Assembly: GCA_963833505.1 (NCBI GenBank)
Contig: CAWHYG010000013.1
Span: 1 to 13,960, forward strand
Reading direction: 5' to 3'
DNA length: 13,960 bases
Source of the DNA: CAWHYG01 sp963833505
GTDB lineage: Bacteria; Eisenbacteria; RBG-16-71-46; CAIMUX01
Position numbers and translations under genes: made by a program. The notes beneath the pieces are model-generated. The model made no database searches. It was not told the DNA's origin and saw nothing but the letters and a program-made list of their open reading frames with translations. Shown here piece after piece: positions 1 through 7,765 of the stretch. Numbering within the stretch: position 1 is the stretch's first letter; each line of letters begins with the position of its first letter.

Positions 1-645
1 CACAGAAGACTCACCAAACGCCGAGCTTGGGTTCGAGACGTGGTCGACATACTTACCTCCTTTTGCCGAGTGTTCTGGACAATCGTCATCAAAACGACCC
101 CCGATTCCGAAACCTCATTGTCATTTGCGTCGGAAGGAACGGAAGCTTCGGGCGCAGAATCGGCGGGTCGGGGGCGAGCGGATCGCCCGCTCAATGCAGG
201 AAGAGGCAGCCTTGAGCGGAATGGATCGGGCTATGGTTCCGCAAGTCTCCCGGTTGAGACTCGTAGCCAAGAAAGAACCCATCCGGCTGAGCCAGGCCGA
301 GGCCGATTCAATGTCCCCGTCAGGAATCGGGTGTTCCATCCCAGCTCCCGTCGGACCGCAGAACGCCACTTCCCGCTGCATGGCTTCATGCTCCTGTTCT
401 GGGTGAGCCCGAATGCCCGGGCGCTCGACCTCCATCCCCCTCCACCCTCTTTCTAGAAACCGTGAGCGCAGGTTTGAGAAAAATCTCCGCTCTTTCTTGG
501 TGCCGGCCGCCTGGATAGGCGCCGGGCGACTCCTCGACGTCCGAATGCTCGTTTACCGGGGTACCAGGGCGACCCCGGCACCGCGGCCACCGGGCTTCCG
601 GGGCGGACAAGTTCGCCCCTTCATGCTCCCTGGTGTAGAATCGAC
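1..645. other. No supportable gene; non-coding or degraded DNA
   Basis: Several overlapping open frames exist on both strands, one of them open from the first base of the window. Their translations are rich in Arg, Gly, Pro and Ser, lack recognisable motifs and contradict each other, as expected of chance frames in GC-rich DNA. I found no convincing promoter. A TAGAAT hexamer at 636-641 has no matching -35 box at the usual distance. The stretch may hold the 5' regulatory region of the next gene or a decayed gene. Confidence 0.5.
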
Positions 646-1860
646 ATGTTCCCTGACAGGTGTCGGCAGACGGCCCGTGTGGGCCGCAGGGAGCGGCACT
701 CGTATTGCCTCGAAAATGCCTGCGGGCCAAGGGGGGGAGCTCTGGGCGGCGAAGATCGAAATGCGCGCGACCTGCTGACGATTGAGGTCTTGCGGTCAAT
801 CCTGGAAGGTCGGCGCGCCGGCGACTACAACGACTTCGTCCGGGCCTGCTTGCGGTACGTGCGCGCATTTCTGGCGGCGCGGCATTTCCAACGGCGCTTT
901 GGATTTGCGGGGGCCTTCTCGGAGGAGATCGGGGAGGTCGCGGACGACGTCGTGGGCAACCTCCTCCGCGAGGAAGAGCAGTCGGACGGTTCCGTTCGCT
1001 GGCCGGCCCTCCACACCGGATTGACTGCGATGGCCGAGGTCGGCGACCCCGGAAGCAGCGGGTTTGACGATCACCTGCTGGCCTCCTTCCGCAGCCTGCT
1101 TCGCCGCGCGGCAGAACATGGTCTGGTGCTGGCCTGGGCCAAACAACATCGCTTCGAGGCGCGACTTCTTCGGGCCTTGAAGCGGAACCTCAAACGAGAT
1201 CCAGAGGCCCGGCTGGTGCGGGATTCGCGGGGCCAGTGGATCGCCGGACCCGAGTCGGATTTCCGGAGGCCTCCCATACCATCCAGCCTTCTCGAGGAGA
1301 TCCTGGCCCCGGTGCCACCCCGGGCACGGTCCATCCTTGACGCCCTCCGCCCCCACCTGGTGTCCGGTCCGGAACATGGCGGAACCTGCTACCTGATGGA
1401 AGTCGTGCGGCAGGTCGCAGGGCGGTCCGCCAAAGATCTCGAGCGGTGCCCGCAGGATTCCGGCGCGGCTCCGGCCGAGAACCAACCCTTGGCCGATTCC
1501 CAGGGGCTCCCCTGGTCAATGTTCCGGGAGCACGTTGAGCGAAGCCTGGTGGAGATCGCGTGCGAAGTCCTACGAGCCGACGAGGAGACCAGGCGCCGGC
1601 GCGCGGCGAATCCGTGTCCCACGGCCCGCAGAGGAAGAGAGCCTGAACCCACCGCCGCCGTGGCGGACGCCTGGATACAGGTCTCGGTGGAAATGGTACT
1701 GCGCCCGTTTGGGATGGGCAGGATGGATGGATCATCCCAAAGCGGGCTCCTCTCCCGGATCCTGGGCGCGGAGTACCTGCGCGATCCGGCCTGGCACCGG
1801 AAGCAAACCGACTACTTGATCCGCCGGATACGCGAACGATGGCTGCCCCGAACGCTGTAA
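646..1860 (+). CDS. Uncharacterised protein with possible sigma-factor-like region
   Basis: I do not recognise this 404-residue protein with certainty. Residues about 58-110 (from DYNDFVRACLRYVRAFL to EVADDVVGNLL) resemble the helical pattern of sigma-70 region 2, where an acidic segment precedes a hydrophobic helix. Residues 140-200 are helical and very basic (LLRALKRNLKRDP), which could suit nucleic-acid binding. The C-terminus (360-404) is also Arg-rich. There is no signal peptide or membrane segment, so it should be cytoplasmic. The start is uncertain. The first 40 residues from the ATG at 646 look non-coding and no good ribosome binding site precedes it, so the real start may be near 742-790 at a non-ATG codon. 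It overlaps the next gene by 22 bp, which suggests coupled translation. Its position beside a membrane protein and a zinc-type anti-sigma-like protein is what makes the sigma reading worth testing. Confidence 0.6.
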   Translation: MFPDRCRQTARVGRRERHSYCLENACGPRGGALGGEDRNARDLLTIEVLRSILEGRRAGDYNDFVRACLRYVRAFLAARHFQRRFGFAGAFSEEIGEVADDVVGNLLREEEQSDGSVRWPALHTGLTAMAEVGDPGSSGFDDHLLASFRSLLRRAAEHGLVLAWAKQHRFEARLLRALKRNLKRDPEARLVRDSRGQWIAGPESDFRRPPIPSSLLEEILAPVPPRARSILDALRPHLVSGPEHGGTCYLMEVVRQVAGRSAKDLERCPQDSGAAPAENQPLADSQGLPWSMFREHVERSLVEIACEVLRADEETRRRRAANPCPTARRGREPEPTAAVADAWIQVSVEMVLRPFGMGRMDGSSQSGLLSRILGAEYLRDPAWHRKQTDYLIRRIRERWLPRTL

Positions 1861-4001
1861 AAGGGCCCCGCGGGCTCCTCGAGCTGCACGAAGATCTGCA
1901 GCAGCTCCTGGCGCTCGGCCAGCATCCGGTCCTCGCCGCCCAGTTTCACCGGGTCATGCTCGAGCAGTTGGCGGACGCCGACCTCGCCGCCTGGATCGGC
2001 TTTGGGCGGCCCGTGGCATTCTCGCTGGCCAAGCGGATTCCGCGCCTGCCATTGTGCGGCCTCTCCCCCGAGGATCTGGATGCGCTGCTCGCAGTGCTTC
2101 GGGCGGCGCAAGAGCGCGAAACGTCCGGGCTCGCCGGATCCTCCTCGTGGCTGAGCGCGTGCGCCCAAGCGACGTTGCTTCTCGAACAGGCGAAGTCCAG
2201 CGTCCAGCAGCTTCTTGAGATTCCCGCGGCGCCGGGACCCGACTCGGTGGACGGATCGGCGGCAGTCATCTGGGGTCCGGTCGTGGCGAGACCGGTGACC
2301 CGCGGAGCGATCCATCCCCTGTTCGCGGAGCAACAGGCAGGCCAGATTCTCCAGTTGCGCGTCGACGCTCACCTGACGCTGGGCCGATCCGCCGCGGCCC
2401 GGGTTGCGATCGATGGCGACGCCTCCCCGGAGGCTCGGTCCGCCGTCGAGCGGGCCATCGGCGCGGTCGATGAACTTTCCGCGCGCGGCGCGCCCGGGGG
2501 CGCGCACTGCGGTTTCCGGCTGGCCTGGCGCCCAGCGGAAGCGCGGATGGTCGGACGTTCGGCCGGACTTCCGATTCTCCTGGCCGCGGCGGAAGCCCGG
2601 ACGCGCCTCGCACCGGGCTTCCTGGAGCGGAGGTTGACCTCTGGATTGGCTGCAACCGGGGAGATGGAAGGCACCCACGTCCAACCGGTGGAACCGTCCA
2701 CGCTGCGGCTGAAGACCCGGGCGGCGTTCTTCTCACCCGTCAGGACGCTTTGCGTTCCGGTCTCGCAAAGGGGACTGGTGCTCGAAGAGGTGCGCCGCCT
2801 GGAGGACGCGCACCCACAGCGACAGCTTCTGGTTCGAGGGATCGCGGACGCGCGTGAGCTCTGGGACGATCGCGACGTGGTGCGGCCCCATCCCCGCACA
2901 GTCCGTGGCGCCGCCGCGACCACTCTCGGTTGGGCGCTGGGAAGCCGGATCGGACTCGCGGCCGGGGTTCTGGCATTGGCGTTGGCGGGCGGGCTGACTA
3001 CGGCGGAGCTCGTCCGCTCCCGCAATCTGCCTGTGGAGGCGACGTGGGTCGCCGATCGTCTGGTGACACGCAACGCCTATGGCCGGGTTTGTCGCGAGAT
3101 CCCGTTTCCCGCTGGCTCCAATCCTGGCGTTGCCCTGGGCGGTCCTTTGGGACGGATCGTCGACGTCTGCAACATCAACAAGTCAGCCCCCAACGAGATC
3201 CTGACTCTTCACTGCGGGACTGCATCCCAGCGGGACTCCTTGTGCGCAATCGACCGCAACGGGCAGAAGCTCTGGACGATTCCTGCGGCCGACCGCGCGC
3301 GGACCGACGATCCGGCCGACATGTGGTGGCTCGCGTTCTACCCCGTGCCACACGGGTCGGGCCCTCTGCTGCGACTGCTTGGATTGCGGAGATCGGTCGC
3401 AAGTTGTTTCACAGCCGTCGATGTGATCCACGCTGCCACCGGCAAGGTACAGCGGACGTTCTTGAATGCCGGCCACCTGGAGTCGGTCTGGGAGATCCAC
3501 TTGATGAACGACCGGACCAAGGAGTGGGGATTGGTGGGAACCGATCAGGCGACCGGCTTTGCCATCCTCGTGCTGGTCGATCCCGTTGCCTTCACGGAAC
3601 CGGCCGCCACCGGCGAGCTGCGCAGTGCACTCGTATCGGAGGCCCCCGGCGTGCTTGACTGTCTCCGATTCGCGCCCAGCATCTACGCCACGGGGATACG
3701 GGTTAGCGGCGACCAGATCAAGGATGCCGAAGGCGGAGCCAAGCGCGTCGCCGTGTCGAGCAGCCAGATGGACGCGGTCAACTACTACCTGAGGTTCTCG
3801 GACCTGCGCCACGCTCTGCTGCAGGGAGTCCAGATCACCGACATGTTTCTGAACCTGAGGCTGCGGGCCGGTAAGCCATTGACCGACGCCGAACGGGTTT
3901 CCGAGGAGGAGCGCCTGGCGGATTCAGTGCAGGTCTTGACCCCGTCCGGCTGGACCCGGATCGGTCGGGTGACCCTTCCGCAGGGGCAGGGTGCTCCCTG
4001 A
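1839..4001 (+). CDS. Single-pass membrane protein with Lon-like (S16) protease domain
   Basis: The predicted protein has 720 residues in three parts. Residues 1-150 are helical and unrecognised. Residues about 170-345 resemble a Lon-type C-terminal protease domain: ARVAIDGDASPEARSAVERA, then GRSAGLPILLAAAEA with Ser241 in the usual GxSAG setting, then a G..ATGE-type stretch (269-275), and LKTRAAFF with Lys292 where Lon has its catalytic Lys. A hydrophobic helix at about 362-388 should cross the inner membrane. Residues 400-720 would then be outside; they have a strand-rich look, contain a PQQ-propeller-like segment (LCAIDRNGQKLWTIP) and several Cys. There is no AAA+ ATPase domain, unlike Lon itself. 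The start ATG lies inside the previous gene (22-bp overlap), supporting an operon. The Lon assignment rests on motif reading by eye; function as a regulated membrane protease or a dead sensor domain is inference. Confidence 0.7.
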   Translation: MAAPNAVKGPRGLLELHEDLQQLLALGQHPVLAAQFHRVMLEQLADADLAAWIGFGRPVAFSLAKRIPRLPLCGLSPEDLDALLAVLRAAQERETSGLAGSSSWLSACAQATLLLEQAKSSVQQLLEIPAAPGPDSVDGSAAVIWGPVVARPVTRGAIHPLFAEQQAGQILQLRVDAHLTLGRSAAARVAIDGDASPEARSAVERAIGAVDELSARGAPGGAHCGFRLAWRPAEARMVGRSAGLPILLAAAEARTRLAPGFLERRLTSGLAATGEMEGTHVQPVEPSTLRLKTRAAFFSPVRTLCVPVSQRGLVLEEVRRLEDAHPQRQLLVRGIADARELWDDRDVVRPHPRTVRGAAATTLGWALGSRIGLAAGVLALALAGGLTTAELVRSRNLPVEATWVADRLVTRNAYGRVCREIPFPAGSNPGVALGGPLGRIVDVCNINKSAPNEILTLHCGTASQRDSLCAIDRNGQKLWTIPAADRARTDDPADMWWLAFYPVPHGSGPLLRLLGLRRSVASCFTAVDVIHAATGKVQRTFLNAGHLESVWEIHLMNDRTKEWGLVGTDQATGFAILVLVDPVAFTEPAATGELRSALVSEAPGVLDCLRFAPSIYATGIRVSGDQIKDAEGGAKRVAVSSSQMDAVNYYLRFSDLRHALLQGVQITDMFLNLRLRAGKPLTDAERVSEEERLADSVQVLTPSGWTRIGRVTLPQGQGAP

Positions 4002-4163
4002 AGGGGAGGACGAGGGAGGCGACGACAAACGGCTCGAATGCATCTGCCCGGGGGATTTTTCTGAGGGGCCCAGCGGCGGCGGCTAGGAATTGGGGTGGAG
4101 CCGGAACCTTGAGCCCCGACCCCGAGTTCGAGGCTGCCGGTCCAAACGCGGAGAGGATGAAGC
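4002..4163. other. Spacer before the zinc-motif gene
   Basis: These 162 bp hold no open frame of note. A weak CTCCC/GGGAG pairing lies over the preceding stop codon (3994-4008) but has no T-tract, so I do not call a terminator. The last bases carry GAGAGG at 4151-4156, the likely ribosome binding site of the next gene. Confidence 0.4.
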
Positions 4164-4907
4164 ATGCGTTGCTGGAACGAACGTTCCATTGATCTGGCCG
4201 CGGTCCGGCTGGCCGACCGGGGCTTCTCCGGGCTCCTGGAATCGATCCTCCGCCGCTCTGAGGCCATTCCACCGGACTTGATTCCGTTTCTGGCGCATGC
4301 CACCCAATGCGTCCGGTGCGCCGAGCTTCTGGAGCTTCTCCTGGATGCGGAGACGCGTGAGCGCGATGCGGCTGTTCTCGACGAACTGGCAGCCTCTCCC
4401 GGCGGGGAGATCGAAACCGGGCAGATCGAGGCCGGTTCGGCCGCGTTCAGACCGCGCCTGCACCTGCTCCCTCTTTATCGCGTCCCGGTCCCACGTAGGC
4501 TCTCGGGTACCGAGGAAATGGAAACCGAAGAGGAAGGCTACGCCCTGGCGGCCGATTCGGCCGATTTGCCCACGGAGGCGGGGCAGATCCTGGGCGACGC
4601 CTGGGTGCTGACGCTCGCGACCGAAGACGGCCGGTACCTTGTGCGCATCATCCCCAGCGAGTCCGAGCCTGGGGCCACGGCCGTGCTGATCCGAGCCGGC
4701 CGGTCGGATGCCTCCGAGCCAGGCCAAGACGAATCCTCCGCGCCAACGGCCCACCCGGGCGGCGGGGAATCCGACGGACCGGCGCCTGAGTTCCTCCTGC
4801 GAATCGGGGGCCGCGACTATCCCTTCGACCAGAACGGTGTGCTAGCGCTGCCGGAGTTCCCGGCGACGGACGTCGTGCTCATCATGCGCGAGACGACCCG
4901 GGGCTGA
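4164..4907 (+). CDS. Zinc-motif (anti-sigma-like) protein
   Basis: The predicted protein has 247 residues. Residues 45-52 read HATQCVRC, an H-x3-C-x2-C arrangement like that of zinc-containing anti-sigma (ZAS) domains, placed in a short N-terminal helical region as in that family. After an acidic stretch (100-140) come a small strand-rich domain (about 150-178), a low-complexity Ser/Gly/Pro linker (180-205) and a short final strand-rich segment with LRIGGRDYPFDQNG. No membrane helix or signal peptide is visible, so if it is an anti-sigma factor it is a soluble one. The ATG at 4164 is preceded by GAGAGG at a 7-base distance. It follows the Lon-like membrane protein gene on the same strand after a 162-bp gap. 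The link to the putative sigma-like gene upstream is inference from the motif plus the neighbourhood. Confidence 0.6.
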   Translation: MRCWNERSIDLAAVRLADRGFSGLLESILRRSEAIPPDLIPFLAHATQCVRCAELLELLLDAETRERDAAVLDELAASPGGEIETGQIEAGSAAFRPRLHLLPLYRVPVPRRLSGTEEMETEEEGYALAADSADLPTEAGQILGDAWVLTLATEDGRYLVRIIPSESEPGATAVLIRAGRSDASEPGQDESSAPTAHPGGGESDGPAPEFLLRIGGRDYPFDQNGVLALPEFPATDVVLIMRETTRG

Positions 4908-5223
4908 TCTTCGGGCCCTCTATCCCACCCGCCCATCGGGCGCACAGAGCATCCCTCCTTGAGTCTTCAGCGCATCGACTTTCCGATCGGCAACCTCTTC
5001 TTCCTGAAGCCCTGTCGAACGCCGCTGGAAAACCATTGAGTGATCACCGTCCGGAGTCGGCCGCGGGCCAGCCGCGTCCGAACTCGCACCAAGGAAAGGA
5101 GACACCTATGCTTCGCCACGTCCCGCCAGCGCTCCTGATGGCAACATTCCCATCCCGTGCCGAGCCGACCGGTGGAACGTGCGGCTCGCGTCTGTGTGCG
5201 GGCAGTTGACCGGGGGGGGATGC
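4908..5223. other. Intergenic region with a possible leader ORF
   Basis: No long gene is supported here. A CGCCC-ATC-GGGCG hairpin at 4930-4942 lies soon after the upstream stop, but it has no T-run and is a poor terminator. A purine-rich site AAGGAAAGGAG (around 5092-5101) precedes an ATG at 5109, described separately. Confidence 0.4.
5109..5210 (+). CDS. Possible 33-residue leader peptide or signal-peptide remnant
   Basis: This short frame starts at an ATG placed 7-8 bases after a strong Shine-Dalgarno-like AAGGAAAGGAG, the best ribosome binding site in this part of the window. It encodes MLRHVPPALLMATFPSRAEP and 13 more residues. The hydrophobic start followed by an Ala/Pro area is faintly like a signal peptide. 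It ends 13 bases before the ATG of the barrel gene. It could be a coupled leader, the eroded start of a duplicated gene, or chance. I have no homology evidence. Confidence 0.25.
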
Positions 5224-5909
5224 ATGAGCCGGATCGTTACGGCCATCGTCATGTCCGCAACACCATTCCTGGCTGGGTCGGCCTCCTCGCAAATGGATTC
5301 AGCAGCGTCCGCGGTGGGACACGGGGACATGACGATCGGAATCGCGAACCCCACGGGAGACTTCGGCAGCACGAGCACCGAGAAGCCAGGCTTTGCCAAG
5401 TCAGGCTCGGCCTTGGTCTGGATGTGATGGGAAGACATAATAATGAGTATGACTACGGGGTCTGTTTTTGGCTGGACATCAACTCAATCGACAAGACCGC
5501 GATGCGAAGGAAAATCAACGCGGAGCTGGAGCCAATGGGGAGTGCCGTCACCTCGTTCAACGCCTCCTCCTGGAAGACGGTCTGGGCGCTATTCAAAGGC
5601 GGCATCGCACCCAAGGTGAACGAAGACGTGCGGTTCTGCTTTGACGTCTATCTGGGAATCATGTATGTGTCCGGGCCCGACATTGCAATGACGTTGGATT
5701 CCTATGGCAAGTCATCATCGACCTCGACTTCCTTTGGCTCGGGAACCGGAGTCGCGTACGGTATTGGCGGCAGTGTGGAGCTGTCCAGGCATCTCACGAT
5801 CGGGCTGCACTATATCAACGGTTCGGCCTTGCTGTCCCCGTACGACAGCTCCGACCTGACTCCCGTAGCAAACTTGCGTGCCGTGGCGGGTTATACCTTC
5901 GCCCTCTAG
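5224..5909 (+). pseudogene. Small outer-membrane beta-barrel protein, frameshifted
   Basis: The first frame (from ATG 5224, after a GGGGGGGA site at 5212-5220) gives a signal peptide MSRIVTAIVMSATPFLAGSAS and a mature start GDMTIGIANPTGDFGS, then stops at 5425-5427. From about 5415 a second frame continues naturally with GLDVMGRHNNEYDYGVCFWL and runs to 5909 with alternating strands (FCFDVYLGIMYVSG, GIGGSVELSRHLTIGLHYI) ending in RAVAGYTFAL. Adding one G in the TTGG run at 5413-5416 would join SGSAL to GLDVMG and give one protein of about 228 residues. This is the pattern of a small exported barrel. The stop codon TAG (5907-5909) overlaps the left end of a palindromic element, so the last two residues may not be original. 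The break may be real or an assembly error. Confidence 0.7.
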
Positions 5910-6088
5910 CCCGCATTATTTGTGAACGCCCGTCGCGAGGCGCCGGAGATGCCCGTCAGGACAAGGCGCGCGCAGCCCGAACGACGTAGGCATACTCCCA
6001 GCAGTATGTCGAGGAGTGAGGGCAAGCGCAACGCAGTCATGGCGGGGAGATCCGCTGCCGCAGCAGGGGTTCATGAATAATGCGGGCT
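5908..6088. mobile_element. 181-bp MITE-like near-palindromic element
   Basis: The ends are inverted copies: AGCCCGCATTATTTGTGAAC at 5908-5927 against GTTCATGAATAATGCGGGCT at 6069-6088, 18 of 20 positions matching. The interior is a long imperfect palindrome as well. CATACT at 5991-5996 pairs with AGTATG at 6003-6008 around a 6-base loop, almost exactly at the centre, and the arms between core and ends show further imperfect pairing (for example GCCCGTCAGGAC against the complement of the segment near 6041-6053). It has no coding capacity. This is the form of a non-autonomous transposon or a large dispersed hairpin. No matching transposase is in the window; the IS66 ends at 10307 and 13960 are unrelated. 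No clear target duplication is visible. Confidence 0.65.
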
Positions 6089-6641
6089 GGAAGCCTAAAT
6101 CGGGTCATGGCGGCGACGAGCCGGCCGGAGACGTTGCCGAGTAGACTCTGGCCGCTTTCGGAGGCGCCGGTGCCGGCCGGGGCTCGTGGCCGGTCCGATC
6201 ATGGCAGGAGTCCCGGCGGGTCCAACGCGAGCGACAGGCGTATCCATCCCGTGACCGCACAGCGCCGGCGCAGGCCAAGGATTCGACCCGGCCGGGAGTC
6301 ATCGCGTCGCATCAGGCCTTCCGGATTTACCCTCTGGCTTGTATTCCGCGGCGTCCATTTGTTGCGCAGGACATAGGCGACGACCCAGAACTTGGCTCCG
6401 GTCTGAGGCGTTGATTTCATCAGGCGCCGCCCCGTAGTGTTCGCGTCATGACGACGGATGAACCGGCCGGCGCCGGCCGGGAGGCCCCGAGGCGTCGCCG
6501 AACGATCGGTGACGCCTTTGTCGCTTCCCGGGCGGCAGCGTCTCCCTCGGCGATCTGAACCGCCCGGTCTGGCTGGCCGTGTCCCTGGTCTCCGTGTTGC
6601 CACAGGTCTGGACCCACGACGAAGGACAGGGCGCTTTTGAG
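6089..6641. other. Gene-poor spacer with GC palindromes
   Basis: I see no convincing gene. A minus-strand frame beginning at 6419 gives MKSTPQTGAKFWVVAYVLRN and continues to 6199, but it lacks a ribosome binding site and its later part is Arg-rich chance-like sequence; it may be a decayed short gene. Two perfect palindromes lie close together, CGTCATGACG at 6444-6453 and an 18-bp CCGGCCGGCGCCGGCCGG at 6463-6480. Confidence 0.35.
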
Positions 6642-6671
6642 TTGGTCTCCCGGCGGCCGAGGAGTATACTG
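6642..6671 (+). promoter_or_regulatory. Putative sigma-70-type promoter of the envelope operon
   Basis: TTGGTC (6642-6647) and TATACT (6666-6671) are 18 bases apart, close to the usual consensus and unusually AT-rich for this GC-rich stretch. Transcription from about 6678 would leave a 5' leader of about 120 bases before the ATG at 6800. Whether this host uses such a consensus is unknown. Confidence 0.4.
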
Positions 6672-6799
6672 GCTCCGGGTTGGATGTGAGCGTTCGGGGA
6701 AGCCTCATGTCCGCGCCCGTGGCTCGACTTCGAGTCGGCGTCTCCCTGATGCCCAGTCGTCGAGGCGCGGCACAGGGCTCCTTCCCGGGAGGTGTTCCG

Positions 6800-7762
6800 A
6801 TGACGCGCGGCAGTGTTCTTCTCGCAATGGGCCTGGTCCTCATCGCCACTCTTGCGACTCTTCCGGCGCAGGCGCAGGTCAACGGGACCTGGGCGCCGGG
6901 ATTCGGTCCGTCGTACGATCCAAACGCATGGGTCATCACCGCGATCCGGTTCGAGAGTTTCTGGATCGTGGCTGGCCAGTTCACAGAATTCGGCGGCGTA
7001 GCCGCAACCAGTGTGGCCCGCTGGGACGGCACGCGATGGTCGGACATGGGTCAGGGGTTGCGAGGGGAGTCCATCGGATGGCCCCGAATCCTCACGCTGG
7101 CGGTGTACAAGGGTACGTTGATTGCCGGCGGCAGCTTCATGACCGATGCGGGGACCAGCATCGCCCAGTGGAACGGGAAGAAGTGGGTGCAGTTGGGTGC
7201 CCCCGGCATCGACAGCGAGGCGCTGGTTCCCGTTCACACCCTCACGGTCTACGGAGGAGACAGTCAGGTGGGTACGCCTCCAGCACGAAGGCCGGAGCCA
7301 ACCGTGGTTGTGGGGCTTCTCAACGTGACCGACGATCGATCCAACAAGGAAAGCCTCGGCGCGATCCCGAAGACGGTCGTGGGCACGGGCGTGATGGACT
7401 GGCTGCACGGAGGTCTGGAATCGCTCTCGAGCTTCGGATACCGAGTGGAGGATCCGGCGCCGCCGAATCCCTCGCCCTATCCGGGAATCGGCCTTGAGGT
7501 CAGTTGCACGCGGCTCTTTTGTACTGCGCAGCCGCAGTTGGTGCAGGCGACGTTGATGCTGCGAGTCCGGTTCTACAGTGCCGGCATGTCGCTGGGGGAG
7601 AAACTCTACCGAGGAGCGGGATCGGCTTCGAGTAACAATCCTTTCGGCGCGGACTCGTTTTCGTTCTCGGCCAAGGACGTCCAGAAGGCTCTGAACGGGG
7701 CCATGGACAACGTCGTGGCCCAGATCGAGACGGATGTTTGGAACTTTCACAACGGGGGGTAG
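6800..7762 (+). CDS. Exported chimera: truncated beta-propeller plus YajG-like domain
   Basis: The predicted protein has 320 residues. The start is ATG 6800, preceded by GGGAGGT at about 6 bases; upstream ATGs in frame lack such a site. Residues 1-26 form a signal peptide ending LPAQAQ. Residues 46-84 and 97-133 are two similar repeats (IVAGQFTEFGG..SVARWDGTRWSDMG; LIAGGSFMTDAG..IAQWNGKKWVQLG) of the delta-60-like propeller type. A third begins at 146 (VHTLTVYGGD) and stops abruptly. From about 154 the protein changes character. Residues 168-320 (VVVGLLNVTDDRSN; TLMLRVRFYSAG; FSAKDVQKALNGAMDNVV) resemble YajG-like envelope lipoproteins. Two or so repeats cannot close a propeller, so the join looks like a deletion fusion. 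It is the first gene of an operon with the barrel gene 3 bp downstream. It probably acts in the periplasm or cell envelope. Confidence 0.65.
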   Translation: MTRGSVLLAMGLVLIATLATLPAQAQVNGTWAPGFGPSYDPNAWVITAIRFESFWIVAGQFTEFGGVAATSVARWDGTRWSDMGQGLRGESIGWPRILTLAVYKGTLIAGGSFMTDAGTSIAQWNGKKWVQLGAPGIDSEALVPVHTLTVYGGDSQVGTPPARRPEPTVVVGLLNVTDDRSNKESLGAIPKTVVGTGVMDWLHGGLESLSSFGYRVEDPAPPNPSPYPGIGLEVSCTRLFCTAQPQLVQATLMLRVRFYSAGMSLGEKLYRGAGSASSNNPFGADSFSFSAKDVQKALNGAMDNVVAQIETDVWNFHNGG

Positions 7763-7765
7763 TCC

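Noticed and set aside
386..868. Minus-strand frame of 160 codons
   Set aside because: Arg/Pro/Gly-rich chance translation that overlaps the start region of the 646 gene; no motif or ribosome binding site.
1190..1735. Minus-strand frame opposite the first gene
   Set aside because: Shadow of the plus-strand gene; low-complexity Pro/Arg sequence.
1812..2684. Long minus-strand frame of 290 codons
   Set aside because: Antisense to the Lon-like protein gene, whose plus-strand frame has motifs and a membrane helix; this one has neither.
6199..7750. Two long minus-strand frames across the spacer and the propeller chimera
   Set aside because: They cover a plus-strand gene with signal peptide, ribosome binding site and repeats; their translations are chance-like.
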